NCBI GenBank assembly: GCA_016647705.1 | Contig: CM028334.1 | Span: 13,748,402-13,812,401, forward strand | DNA length: 64,000 nucleotides | Direction of reading: 5' to 3' | From: Eucommia ulmoides | Taxonomy: Eukaryota > Streptophyta > Magnoliopsida > Garryales > Eucommiaceae | Shown: one piece after another, positions 23,793 through 35,405 of the stretch | Layout of the letters: each line of letters starts with the position of its first letter | How positions within the stretch are numbered: the stretch's first letter is position 1 | Program-made: the position numbers and the translations under genes | The notes under the pieces: model-generated | Databases searched by the model: none | The model's input: only the letters and a program-made list of their open reading frames with translations | Told to the model about the DNA's origin: nothing

Positions 23793-23798
23793 AGTTTT

Positions 23799-23945
23799 TT
23801 GCGCCGTTGCTGGGGATTGTTTTGATGTTATTGTCGGAGAAACACGGTAACGGTCGGAGACTTAAGTTTTAGAAAGGAGAAGCAAGTGTATCGTATTCTA
23901 ATCCCGTCAACGTACTATGTTTTTGGCACCGTTGCCGGGGATGAG
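23799..23945 (+). promoter_or_regulatory. Primer-binding site and a second copy of it
   Basis: TTTTTTGCGCCGTTGCTGGG just after the LTR, and TTTTTGGCACCGTTGCCGGG about 125 bases on. Each differs by one or two bases from the 18-base complement of the tRNA-Asp 3' end. Confidence 0.65.
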
Positions 23946-25409
23946 TGTGAATTTTAAGTTGATATTGCGACTAAGTGGTCGATTGTTAATCCTGACATTT
24001 ATTTTTGTTTTGTTTTTAATTTTTATTTTTGTTTCATTGTGTTAATGAGATCAAGCGGTGGGAGAAACGATAAAGAAGATTGGAATTCTTAATTCTTAAT
24101 CCTGAGATTGAGATTATTGCAAATGATAAGGACTAAGAGGAGAAGCCAACTTCAAGCCTTGATCTTGATCCGACTAAGCATTTGAGCCCAAATTCCTTGT
24201 CTATAGGGAATTTTGGTGAAAAATACTTAGCAACATGAAAGTTTAGTTGGAGACGGTAACTCAAGCGCTAATTTTTTTTTTTTGAAATGAAACTTAGGGT
24301 ATCAAATTACTCGATTTTTGTTACTATTTATTTCATTATTTTTTCTTTTTGGAAGTCGGCATGACTTCGGAACGTGTTCAGAAATGAATTTAGGAGTATG
24401 AACGCTTGGGGAAGTGTTCTAAGTTTAAACACGTTGAACAAGGGAAGTGGAAACGTACGGGGTGGAGCTGTATTTTGAAAATTTGAGAAAAACATGAAAG
24501 TGGGAGCTGTAGGCCCATCGCCTAAGCGGTAAAAATATAGGTTGTGTGTTTTTCAGCAAAAACGGCCCACCGCTTAGGCAATAAAAATACAAGATGCAAC
24601 AAATTTTGAAAATACGCTCCACCGCCTAGACGGAAAAAACCACCGCCTAGGCGGATTAGCAATAGAACAAAATGTTCTTCACACTGGAGTAAATTCGCCT
24701 AGGCGGAGAAACTACCGCCTAGGCGAATAAACATACGAAAGGTTTCTTTTAAAAGAAAGGGATTCACAGCCTAAGCGATGGACCTTCTGCAGTTAAAAAG
24801 AACCCACTCGTTCAAAAATTGAAATCGCAAAGTTTCTTCCCCAAAATCCTCCACCTTTTCTCCAAAACCTCACTTCCAAACCGTTCTAATACTCAAAAAT
24901 CATCCTTCCATTACCAAAATTAGTTATTTCCATCACGAATCAACCACCAAGAATTGGATCTCCACCCCTATTTTAGCAAATTTAGGGTTTTGCGTGAACA
25001 GTGCGATTTCTTCATTCTCTTTCGATTGGACCATTAATTCTCAACAAATAAGTTTCATTTACTTTACATTTAGTCTAGTTATTGAAATTATTGGTTGGTT
25101 TGCATGATTATATCAAAGAAATCAATGGATTTTGAAATTTTGCCCAAAACCCATTAACCCTACTTTTGCGATTCCAAAGTTCTATGGATTTTTGGTTTGA
25201 TTCTTGGTGATGAGAATGTTTAATTGGATTGGTTAAGTATGTGAACTAAGATAGGATGTCACATTTGTGAAATTTGTTTGAAAAATTCAAATGGGTGTTC
25301 ATTTTGGGATGTATGTGTTCTTGACTAAGTGATTAGGGAGGTTTATAATTTTCAATTGTTCATATATGATGAGGTCGTATTGGGTTTTTGTGATTGTAAT
25401 TTTTAGGAA
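23946..25409 (+). other. Leader region of the nested element with a CCTAGG array
   Basis: No coding sequence recognised. At 24508-24781 palindromic CCGCCTAGGCGG-type units recur (three exact cores, and several variants such as ACCGCTTAGGC and CGCCTAAGCGG), as in the LTRs. Confidence 0.6.
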
Positions 25410-26311
25410 ATGACAAACAGGGTAGCAAAGAAGAGGGCGAGAGGAGAAAGGTCGAGTTCGCACCCCAGGGTGCCGACCGACGTTGACTATGATGCTAACC
25501 GTTTTGTGTCAAAACAAGCGGAGGAACATTTCAAAGAACACGAAGCCTTTTGAGTATGCATACGCCAACAGGGTTTTGGTCCGATAGAGGATCTCCCGAC
25601 GAAATTTCAACAAGAAATCCGAAGCCGCCAATAGGAGCAATTCTGTAAATCGCCACCTCCGGGCGAGGTTGCTTTGGTCAAAGAATTTTACGCTAACGCT
25701 ACGGAGGCCATAGATGACCAAGCAAGAGTTCGAAATAGGCCTATCATCTTCAGCCCTGAATTTATCAATCATCTCTTTGGACTTTCGACATCGAGGTCCC
25801 CTGAATGCCAAGAACCTACTTTGCAAAGGGTCATAAAAAATATCACATCCGACGAAGTAAAGCGGAAGCACCAAGGGCCGAATTTCGCTACCTTCCCGGT
25901 GAAATGCCTAAACCCAATTCCAAAAATCTGGCACCATTTCATTTGTGGAAACCTCCTACCGACATCACATCTTTCAGACATCTCAAAGGATAGGGCCTTT
26001 TTATCTATAAAATTCAAACCAAAGAAGCAATTAACATCGGATTCCTAATCTACTCATCGATCATATATGCTGCAAAAACGGTAAAAGGTGGGCTCCCGTT
26101 TCCGTCACTATTGACCCATATTTTCCGACTAGCTGGAGTGACGATATCTGGGGGAAGCCTGTGCTACCCTATTATTCCACTTGATCTGTCAAAGGTAAAC
26201 TATTTGTGGAAGACTGGGGCACAAGAGGCAGCCGAGCCTGAGCCTGAAGAAGGGGAAGAGCCAACAGACGAGACGGCGGGACCTTCTGGAGCCCGAAATG
26301 AAAACTCCTAG
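25410..26311 (+). pseudogene. Retroelement ORF with 'putative plant transposon protein' domain
   Basis: Starts ATG at 25410 with a basic N-terminus (NRVAKKRARGERSS). It hits a TGA near 25551, resumes, and carries VKEFYANATE, a Pro/Lys middle, WHHFICGNLLPTSHLSD, then after a frameshift near 26005 INIGFLIYSSIIYAAK and LPFPSLLTHIFRLAGV. It ends in an acidic tail (EPEPEEGEEPTDE). This pattern is the plant-retroelement domain listed in Pfam as a putative plant transposon protein. Its biochemical role is not known. At least one stop and one frameshift are present. About 300 residues if intact. Confidence 0.7.
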
Positions 26312-28301
26312 GAGAGGGTATATAACAAGCTTCATATTATCCTCCAAAATCAATACAAAATTTTCTCTTTCCTAGATCAATATTCGAGGCAGCAAGATCG
26401 AGTCCAATGGAAGATTTGGGAAGGCCTTGGCCTTGAGATGAACGATTACCCTCCGATGCCATCTCTGCCACCACATTTGCTACAGAGACCACACTCTTTT
26501 TCAACGTGATAACGGTGATGACTCCTCGTCAGGTGAACAGTAGAGAATAAGTCTTATTCTCTAGGTATGTGTTCAAACCATTGTGTATGCATTAATGCTA
26601 TATGTTTATTGGGTTCGCTGATAGTGGAACGCTTCTTTTGATCAAAGCATGTATTGGGATGGAATGGATGATTAATTTAGTAGATGTTCATCCATTTTGA
26701 TTTTATGTAGAAAATGATGAACCATTATTATTTTTTGAACAGAATGCAAAATTTTTTATGTACAAATCTATGTTTATGTATGTATTTTATTATTATAATG
26801 AATGTTTTAGTTTTTAAATTTGTAGTTAGTTTAGTTTAATTTGTTGTTTTTGCATGTGTAGTGTTAGATTAATTAATATATGTTAGTATTAGATTTAGTT
26901 TAGAATTGTGTATGTATAAAGTTGTATTTGCATGTTTAGATATTGAGTTCATTTGGGCCAAGACCCGATGATGAGAATTATCCCCTAATTGCATATTGAG
27001 GTCGGGGGTAATGCATTCCTTGTGTGTTTTGTGTGCTTAACATGTTGATTGGGTAAAAATTATCCCGATCCTAAAATCGCACGACATTTGAACTCAATGT
27101 ATAATTATCTGAACGATTAGACGCTGATTATTCAATATTAAGCTCATGATAGAAAATGAGGGAACTAGAACTTGATTTGGGGGAAACTTGAGGCGGATTC
27201 CTAGGTAAGGTAATTGCGGAGATGTGATTTAGGCTGTCATTTTTTTCGCTTGAACCATTGTAGCTAATCTGAAATTTTTCATTCCTTATTTCCCTTGTCG
27301 AAGCTAATAATGTAATCAATTCTGAAAACGTTCAAATACTCTTTTCATTTAAATTTTTCTTAAACCATTGTCGCTAAGCCTAATTTTCAAAATTGAGAGA
27401 AATCAAGTGAGCGGTCGGGTTTCTGATAAATTTTTATTGATTCAGTATTAGTGTATTCACTTGTCACTTTCGTATTTCTTTTTGCACGCTCCTAAAATAA
27501 GTTTGGGAGGGTGTTTCTATAATTTCAATCTTTTACATATTCCTAAAATTTTATAAATTTGAATAAGTTTGGGGGTGTGTTTCTCTAACTTCTTTTCGTA
27601 CTCTCCTAAAACTATAATAATTCGAATTAATTTAGGAATATGTTGTAAAACAAAAAAAAAAAAAACAAAAAAAAAAAAAACATGAATATTGTTTTCATTT
27701 TCTTTTCTTTCGACAAGTGAATACAAGGATCTTCATTTCTTATTCAAAGTTGTATTCTAAGAATGTGGAGGGGGTCATGAGAGAGGATAGTGACAAGCGA
27801 TTTTACCTCGGGTATCGTTCAATTAAACCTATTTGCTATTTTTATTCCTGTGATACCCGTGGTCGTTCTCCAAAGCCAAACCAAGCCCTATTGATCTCTG
27901 TGAATATCCGAGTCTACATTAGTGGATAGTAGACTCCAGTCAAGTGTATGGTTTTCTTGAATCCTTCCACGGTTTAAGTTATGAGCTTAATAATTGAATA
28001 ATCAAATCCGGTATTTGAATAGTTACACATTTGAGTTCTCACACACACACTTCAAATGGATCTAGAATGGTTTTTATTGATATTGATCGTTGAAATTATA
28101 GAACACCACTTGGTGTGGGTTACTTCCCGAACTTAATCAGATTTAGGGATGTTGAGGGAGGAACAAATTAGCCATTTCGATTGAACTTTATATTTACATG
28201 CATATACTTCTTTTGTGTTAGTTTAGTTTTTCATTTTTAGTTGGTTAGTTCATTAGTTAGTTTAGTTTAGTGTTAGTGTTTTGCTCGAGAACTAGCAAAA
28301 T
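26312..28301 (+). other. 3' interior of the nested element
   Basis: No ORF above about 70 codons with any recognisable content. Includes repeated TAAGTTTGGGRGKGTGTTTCT phrases (27498, 27567) and poly-A tracts near 27650. 27717-27960 resembles a decayed short exon or leader and is unassigned. Confidence 0.4.
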
Positions 28302-28318
28302 TCTAAGTTTGGGGGTAT
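28302..28318 (+). promoter_or_regulatory. Polypurine tract of the nested element
   Basis: AAGTTTGGGGGTAT directly abuts the 3' LTR start TGATAGG. It is the plus-strand primer site. Confidence 0.75.
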
Positions 28319-29777
28319 TGATAGGTGTGAAAAATTTATTTATTTCAAAACCGAATTTGTTAGTTTTTAAGCGTATTAGTTATATTTAATTGTGCTTTAG
28401 TGTAAAACAGGTGAAGGGACATTAAAGGGCGATAAACAAGTGAAAACGGTGGAGAAAAGGTGAACAAAATGTAAAAAACAAGGTTTCGGTGAATGAAAAC
28501 CATCGCCGAGGTGGAAAAGAGGCAGAATGTTGGAGTGCTGAAGTGTTGAACCATCGCCTAGGCGAGAAAACGTTAGAATGTTATGCCAGCAGCCACCGCC
28601 TAGGCGGAGAACCCACCACCTAGGAGAAGATCCGACAGAGATTTAAACAAACTTAAACCACCGCCTAGGCGGTGACGCTCTGTGCAGAAATATCTGTTTT
28701 CAGATATTTTGAAGATATTTTCCCAAACCTTCTTTTTAACCCCTTTCTCCACCAATTGTTAAAGAACCCTAGATCCCCTTAGACGTGAGATAAAGCTTGG
28801 TTGATATTTTGAGAGCTCTTTCCACCTTAGTTAGGTTTAGATAATTTAGGAAGTAGATTAGATTAGTTTTAGAGAGTGTTCTTGGCCAATTCTTGAAGAG
28901 CTAGAAGAGGAAGTTCATCAATGGAGAAGAGAAAGCTCAAGAGGATTGTTCTTTGGCGAAAGTGAACTCCTCCACTTTGAGATTTGGCTTTTCTTCCCTT
29001 GTTTCCATCTTTGTACTTAATGTTTATTGTTGATATTGATGATCTACCCTTGATTTAATATTGTATTGGTTAAGAACATGTTAGTTTAATTGAAGATTAG
29101 TTAGGGATAGATGTAGTTGTGTAACTACTCGTTTGGTTTAATATATGTTTCTTTAATGGTTGTTGCTTTTAAGTCCGATTGTGTTTATCATTTGAAGACA
29201 ATCTTAGTATGCTTGTTATGGTATTAGGGTTGGATTTGATAAACTAGGGTTTGACACTCGGGAGAGGTAACCCTGGATTCGGACTAGGGTAAACACATCG
29301 TTTCGACCTAACGACCCGGGAGGGCATTAATTAGTGTGCAATCGATGACGTTGGGTCAAGACTCACGTGGCCTAGAGTCGTTAAGACATTGAGGGGGACC
29401 TCTTCGTCGACACGAAGTCGCGTATTCCCTCGTCTTACACTCGGAAGAAGTGGCGAAAGAGTTTACGAACCGAGATTATAGGATACCTAAACTCCGTTAT
29501 TGTTAACTAAACGAAATCAAACATGTATTAAGTGAACGAAATCAATACCTAGTTAATCAACTTAGTTAATATTAACCCACTAATTGTAATTTAGCTTAGT
29601 TTAATTTTAAATCATGTCTTTAATCGTCAGGATAACATGAGACTACGTAAATTGCGGTATTCAATTATTCACACTTTTCTATGTAGGAACGATATCCGAT
29701 CTTCAAGACCCACTATATTGAAACTTAGACCTCGTATACTTGCGAGTGAAAGTAGCGGCGTATTTTACGCTCTACCA
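28319..29777 (+). repeat. 3' LTR of the nested element
   Basis: Partner of 22324-23792. CCTAGG array at 28501-28680 with four exact cores. Confidence 0.9.
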
Positions 29778-29859
29778 GTTAACCTATGGTTAGGTTTCAG
29801 GATTTGTGGAATTTCGGGATTTATTCAAAAATTAGCCGTTATTTGTTTATTTAATTGAG

Positions 29860-31375
29860 ATATTTGAGGGATATGAATATATTAAAGATATAATACTCCT
29901 ATTTGAAAATCCCTATAGATATGATACATGAATTTAAATTGTTTCTCAAATTGGTCCTTTTAATATTTCCTATCTTATCGATTTGAGTTCGAAATTTTTT
30001 TGAGGGACTCAATTGAATGTTTTAAAATCTATATTTAAGTAAATTATACCTAAAATGAAATATAATGATATATGGGGTCTATAGGTACTTTTTAGATACT
30101 TATCATTTGAAAGCTAACTGTTGGAGGGCTTGTTTCAATTCCCTATATATAGACTTGCGGATTTTACATATTAAAGAAATAATATCAAGAACTATTTAGT
30201 TCCTAAGTTTTTCTAAGAGTCATCATTCTGATATTATTTTGAGGGATAAAATTGTGAGATCAATTGTTAAGAAGTTCTTGAGTTAAAACGCTAATTGTAT
30301 TAGCATCACCGAGTTGAGCTATCTAGCGTTTCAATCTATAATTCTTCCGTGTTATCCTGGTGAGCTCTTTCTGAACTATTAATCTTTATTGCTTATTTAT
30401 TTTTCTATATTTGCTTGATTGATAAGATCTTGATAAAATCGTTTTCTGAATCTTAAATCGCATAAAATATTTTAAAACGGTTTAGTGAAAATCTGATTAC
30501 ATACTTATTTGTGTGCTACCCAATCTATTATAATCATATTTTTATATTTTCTTGGTGAAAGTGTTCCAAGCTTATTCTTAATTGAGTTTATTATTATTAT
30601 TATTATCACTTCCTTGGATAATTGATCTTATGAAATCGTTTCTGAACTTTAAAAGTATTAAAAAAAATTAAAACAATTTGTGTGATAATCTGATTACGTG
30701 CTCAATTTTGTGCTACCCATATTATTTTTATAATTAGTTTTTTGTTTCCTCACTTAATTCTATCACTAGTAATTATCGGGATATTAATTGAGTTTAAATT
30801 GATTTGAGGTGGTAGAAGCTCCAAGTGGGAAGAACTTATAATTTTATTGTAATTGGTGAGTTGTGTGTCAAATTAGATACTATTGGAATTGTCTAATCAG
30901 GGGTAGCTTTGGGTTTCAATCTCTTCCAGTAAAGAGATTGAGGTTTAATCTTTGCCTAAGTACAAAAAGGTTTGGTTACTCTTTTCTCTTGAAAAGAGCT
31001 TAGATGTGATTCTTCCTAATTAGGATCAATTGTGAGTGACTTGTAAATGTTCTATCCTTACTTGAGAAAATGATATGTGAAGTGATTGTGAGGTTTAGTT
31101 GTTAGCCTAAGGTAGAAAATAATTAGGTTTGATCCTTAGCCTGTGAAAGGATTAGGTTAGTCTTGAGCCTGAAAAAGATAAGGTTATTTTTTAGTCTGGG
31201 AAAAAGAAAAGGTTATTCCTGAACTTGAGAAAAGAAAGTTGTAAAGGTTGATTCTGAGTCTGTGAAAAGAATCATTGTGTAAAAATTTGGTTCCTGCCTG
31301 TTTAAAGGAATCTTAGTGACCAGTGGGTGTAACTTTTCGTGGAGCTCAGGGGACTGGATTAGCTAAGAATAACTT
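29860..31375 (+). repeat. LTR body, first copy
   Basis: Aligns with 31800-33210 and, inverted, with 62508-64000. Landmarks are GCTAACTGTTGGAGGGCTTG (about 30113), TGTGCTACCCA (30707) and GGGGACTGGATTAG (about 31347). Confidence 0.75.
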
Positions 31376-31799
31376 GGTGAAGAAATAAACAACCTGAACC
31401 AATCGATCAACTAATTGGGAAAAATCAGTCAATCGATTGAGTCAGTGAGTTTGGGAAGCAGAAATGAACTAACATGTATCATTCGGTCAACTGATTAGAA
31501 ACAATCGGTCAACCGTTTGAGTCAGTGTATTTTTCGGAGCAAAATTAAACCACCTTGAATCAATCGATCAATCAAATAGTAAAATTAGGTCAACCGACTG
31601 GGCTTAAGTTTTTGGCAAGGTTGGGCTTTGTAGCATTTGGTCAACCGACTGGGTTGTAGGCTTTGGCTTGGTTTTCGATTTATTTCGATCAGTTAACCGA
31701 ATTCTGGGGGTCGGTCAACTGACCATTTCGGTTGGAATTTTGAGAAACTTGGTCTCTTGGTAAAAAACTATCTGTTTTTTATGATTCCAAGGGAAAAAT
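31376..31799. repeat. CGGTCAACCGA-type array, junction between LTR copies
   Basis: Repeated CAATCGATCAA, CGGTCAACCG and GGTCAACCGACTGGG words. Counterpart of the array at 21995-22323, but more diverged. Confidence 0.6.
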
Positions 31800-33210
31800 T
31801 TGGGGGATTTGAACCTACTGAAGATATGGTACATCTATTTTAATATTCCTATTGATTTGGTCTACATAATTTATGATTCCCTTAATTTAAGTAGATAAAT
31901 ACTTCGTATCTTTATGATTGAAAATAGAAAATTATTTTATAGGCTTATTTGAGAGATTTAGAAAATTATTTTAATGTAAAATACCCCTGAAATGAAAGAT
32001 AATATTATATGAGGTCTAAGAGTACATTTTCAAGGCATATCTTTTGAAAAGTAGCTGTTGGAGGGCTTGTTATCAGTCTATAAATATAGATCTGCGGGAT
32101 TGAGAGAAATCACATTAAGAACAATCAATTCTAATCTTTTCTAAGAGAGATTATTACACTGAGATTTCTGTGAGATATTTGTGCTAAGTTCTTGATCTGA
32201 AGCGTTGTTGATTTGGTGTCACCGAATTTTGCTATATTGTGATTTTGTTTCAATCTTCGGTATTTTCTCCGTGAGATCTTTCTAACCTATTATTCTTCAT
32301 TTTGAATTCCTATTATTATTTGCTTGATTAAAAGATTGTTAGAAAATCGTTTTCATACTTAAAAGCCTGAAAATATTTTTAAAACAATTTTGTTTGATTA
32401 TCTGTTTCCGTGCTCTAAATTGTACTACCCACATTATTTATTAATCAGATATTATTTATCTCACATTGTATCTATCATGTAGTAAATTTTGGGATATTAA
32501 TCGAGTATATCTGTATTGAGGTGTTAGAAACTCCTTGTGGGAAGAAACTCATATTATTTTGTATTTATGAGTTTGAGTGGATTAGGCACGGTTGGGACGG
32601 TGTCTAATTAGGGTAGCTAAGCCCTAATCTTTTTCCTTTGAAAAAAATTAGAGTTTGATCTTTATCTTGCAAAAATATTAAGTTATAATCTTTTTCCTTA
32701 AAAAAAAATTAGGTTTTAATTATCCCTGCAATTGAATTGTGTCTTTTGGGTAATTGTAAAAGTTCCATCCTTACCTATGAAAATGATACTTGTGAAAGTG
32801 GTGAGGTTAATCTTTAGCCTGGTAAAAAGATACGGTTTATCCTTGACCTGGGAAAAGGGTAAATTTGTAAAGGTTGACTCTGAGCTTGGGAAAAGAATCA
32901 TTGTAAGGGTTTGGTTCCTACCAGTAAAGGAATTAGGGGTTTAGAGGTCACGACTCTTCGTGGATCTAGGGGGACTGGATTAAGCAATGTTAGCTTGCTG
33001 AACGAGGATATATCTTGGTGTGCTACATTCTTTATTTTTATTATATTGTGTTTGAGTGTGCACCTAGTTAAACACTTATCCATTACGTAACAAAGATAAT
33101 AATTAATTTAGAAAAATTGATTATTTGATAATTAAGTGCTGAAAGATTTAATTGTTTAAATTTTTGTAACTACTCAATTCACCACCCCCTCTTAGGTAGC
33201 TCTTTGGGCC
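31800..33210 (+). repeat. LTR body, second copy with true LTR end
   Basis: Carries the terminal CACCCCCTCTTAGGTAGCTC...GGGCCAACA that the first copy lacks. Confidence 0.75.
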
Positions 33211-33395
33211 AACAACTTCAATTGCGAATTTGTGCTACACAACTATCTCAGGAAATCAAACATTCCAACAACCCCACATCAATTATGAAAAGGAACAAGT
33301 GGAAAATTCAAACCAAGACTTCAATTGTGAATTTTTGTTATATAGTAACTATCTCAAGAAATCAAATATCAACAATGAAAATGAAGAAGATGAAA
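33211..33395. repeat. MULE minisatellite, right part
   Basis: Continues the 21325-21536 repeat, with two further units on GCTACACAACTATCTCAGG and TTATATAGTAACTATCTCAAG. Confidence 0.7.
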
Positions 33396-33939
33396 ATATG
33401 ATTATTAAACACGTTTCTGTACATTAATTTCAATTTTTTGGGAGTGGGAACAGAAATAGAGAACATAAATAGTAACCAAACTATTTGTGACCAAATAGTA
33501 ACCAAACAGTAACCTAAATTTCTTGGAGTAGAACAGTAATATATGTATAATGTTTCCTATTTGTGATGTTGTTACCATTTTTATAGGAATAGAAATATAA
33601 ATCTGGGAAGAAAAACACCTAACAAACAGAGCCTTATTTTTTACCTTCTGACCAACAGAATTGTCCGCATTAACAAAGTATTGCCTAGTGAGAAGAAATT
33701 TATTGAACATTTCAAGTTCAATATTAGGTTATGAAGCACAATCAAGAAATAATGAAGCATGAGTAAATGTTTAATAACAATATAGATTTTTGCTACACAG
33801 TCACTATTTTCAACAAACGCCCACATCAACTATGAAAAGCAACAAACCCCCCACATTTGATTTTTAAACAGCAGTAACTACATCAATAACTCAATAGATA
33901 ATTTTTACTGCACAGTGGTCACGAAGCCCTAAACCCTAA
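33396..33939. other. MULE tail region
   Basis: No gene. Motif copies near 33790 (GCTACACAGTCACTAT) and 33905 (ACTGCACAGTGG) show it still belongs to the MULE. Confidence 0.45.
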
Positions 33940-34081
33940 GGATGGTCGCCCACCTAGCCCGACTCTACTTTTTCAAGGCTTGGACTTTAGTTTTTAGGCC
34001 CAATCAAATTTAGGACAGGGCTAGGGCCTTGCCTCTTTTTTTAGGGTTGACCCAGCCCGGCCCCAAGTACTAATAAAAACA

Positions 34082-34084
<3 letters not shown>

Positions 34085-34121
<37 letters not shown>
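34085..34121. repeat. (AC)n microsatellite
   Basis: About 18 AC units followed by (GA)n. Confidence 0.9.
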
Positions 34122-34125
<4 letters not shown>

Positions 34126-34405
34126 GAGAGAGATCAAACAAACCCAATCCTAGTTTATTCAATTTCATCCGCCACTACCGCCTCATGCCTACCTCTTTAA
34201 TCTTCATTCCTCTTCATTATCGAAACCTCCCTCCCTCCTTGCCTATATTTCCTCGCCGTTGTCGTCCATCATGTTCCTTCGCCTTCGATCGCTGCTATTC
34301 GCCTATTTCATTCACTGTCGATCATTTTTTTCGTCACGAGTCTCCCCTTGTCGTTGATCACTTTTATGTTTTAGTGTTTATATTTATATTTTAGTGGTTA
34401 TTTTT

Positions 34406-34520
<115 letters not shown>

Positions 34521-34687
34521 CCGGGCAGGCCCTAGGGTCGAGTTTGGAATTTTTTTTTTGTAAGGCCGGACTTGGGCATAAAAATAGGGCCCAATCATAG
34601 AGCCGGACCAGGCTAGAGCCTAGTATTTTTATGTAATACTCTAGGTAAAGCTTTACTCGACCCATGACCACCCCCACTAAACCCTAA

Positions 34688-35094
34688 AATGGAGAATAGA
34701 TGGGGGGAGACGAAGCAAGAAAAGACCAATAAGTTGCAACTTACCAAAGATGGAAAGGACAACGACAACGACAACAGTGGAAAGGACGACAACAACAACT
34801 ACCCAAGTGACACCGGTGACGGTGTCTATGCCGGGCGACGACCCCGAACAGGATGCTTCGTTGGATGATGAAGGAAATTGTGACTTCCAAGGAATTGTTA
34901 CTAAAAGGACAATGGTTGTGATTCACTATTGATAGAAGCTTTCCCCCCCAAAGACTACCTTCCAATTTTAGACTACATCACGCACTCTCTCCCTGGTAAA
35001 ATCTCACAGCAGAATAATGGGTTTTGTTTAAATTTTCTATTGTTATAAGAGGATAAGTCTAATATATGGGTGGGCCTTGGGGTCCATGTTAAAA
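34688..35094. other. Unassigned segment, possible right end of the MULE
   Basis: Contains (ACAACG)n-like stretches (34762-34800) and a short open frame without domain. No inverted match to the left MULE end was found. Confidence 0.3.
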
Positions 35095-35405
35095 AACCCT
35101 AAATTTAATCTCAATTGAAGAATTAATTTATTACAAATTGGCTCCCTAATGTTTCTAAGTATGTTCTAATTTATAGAGATATTCAAATTCATATCATGTT
35201 AATTGATAAGTTACATAATTAAATTGTGAAATTATAATGACGCATATTCTATATGTTAAATTAAACAAATTATTATTTAAGAAATAACCCCTAATCTTTC
35301 AAATATTCCCTAGACCCTAATTCATACTTTATCAAGAAATTGGTTGTGATAATTGATAAGTTACGTAATTAATTTACGGAGATATTTCAACTTATTCTAA
35401 TTGAT
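35095..35405. repeat. Diverged AT-rich repeat units, right block
   Basis: Shares with 9370-10310 the ordered words AAATTTAATCTCAATTGA, TAATGTTTCTAAGTATGT, TTAATTGATAAGTTACATAA and GAAATTATAATGACGCA. Continues after the solo LTR at 36584-36960. Confidence 0.6.

Larger units (their letters stand above)
22324..29777 (+). mobile_element. Nested LTR retrotransposon without pol (Athila/Tat-like features)
   Basis: Two LTRs of 1469 and 1459 bp, both starting TGATAGGTGTG and ending CTACCA, with duplication GTCAA (22319-22323) / GTTAA (29778-29782). After the 5' LTR comes a primer-binding site matching the 3' end of tRNA-Asp (TGCGCCGTTGCTGGGGA at about 23805). Before the 3' LTR is a polypurine tract (AAGTTTGGGGGTAT). 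The 4.5 kb interior has no gag, protease, RT or integrase that I can recognise, and only one retroelement-type pseudogene. tRNA-Asp priming is characteristic of Athila/Tat-type elements, but lineage assignment is inference. Confidence 0.85.
21537..33210 (+). mobile_element. LTR retrotransposon remnant (fused LTRs) split by a nested element
   Basis: Begins TGTTGATCCTAAG and ends GGGCCAACA. It is flanked by AATTC (21532-21536) and ACTTC (33211-33215). The intact neighbouring minisatellite unit reads CAAGACTTCAATTG, showing ACTTC is the original target and AATTC a mutated copy. Without the nested element (22324-29782) it is about 4.2 kb of LTR-type sequence: a 5' part, a palindrome array, then two tandem diverged copies (29860-31375 and 31800-33210) of the same LTR body. 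The simplest reading is a 5' LTR missing its end joined to a 3' LTR missing its start, with the whole interior deleted. No coding sequence of its own remains. Confidence 0.7.

Noticed and set aside
21325..33395. Possible CRISPR-like array in the interrupted minisatellite
   Set aside because: Units are diverged and of uneven length with no constant repeat/spacer pattern, and the genome is a plant.
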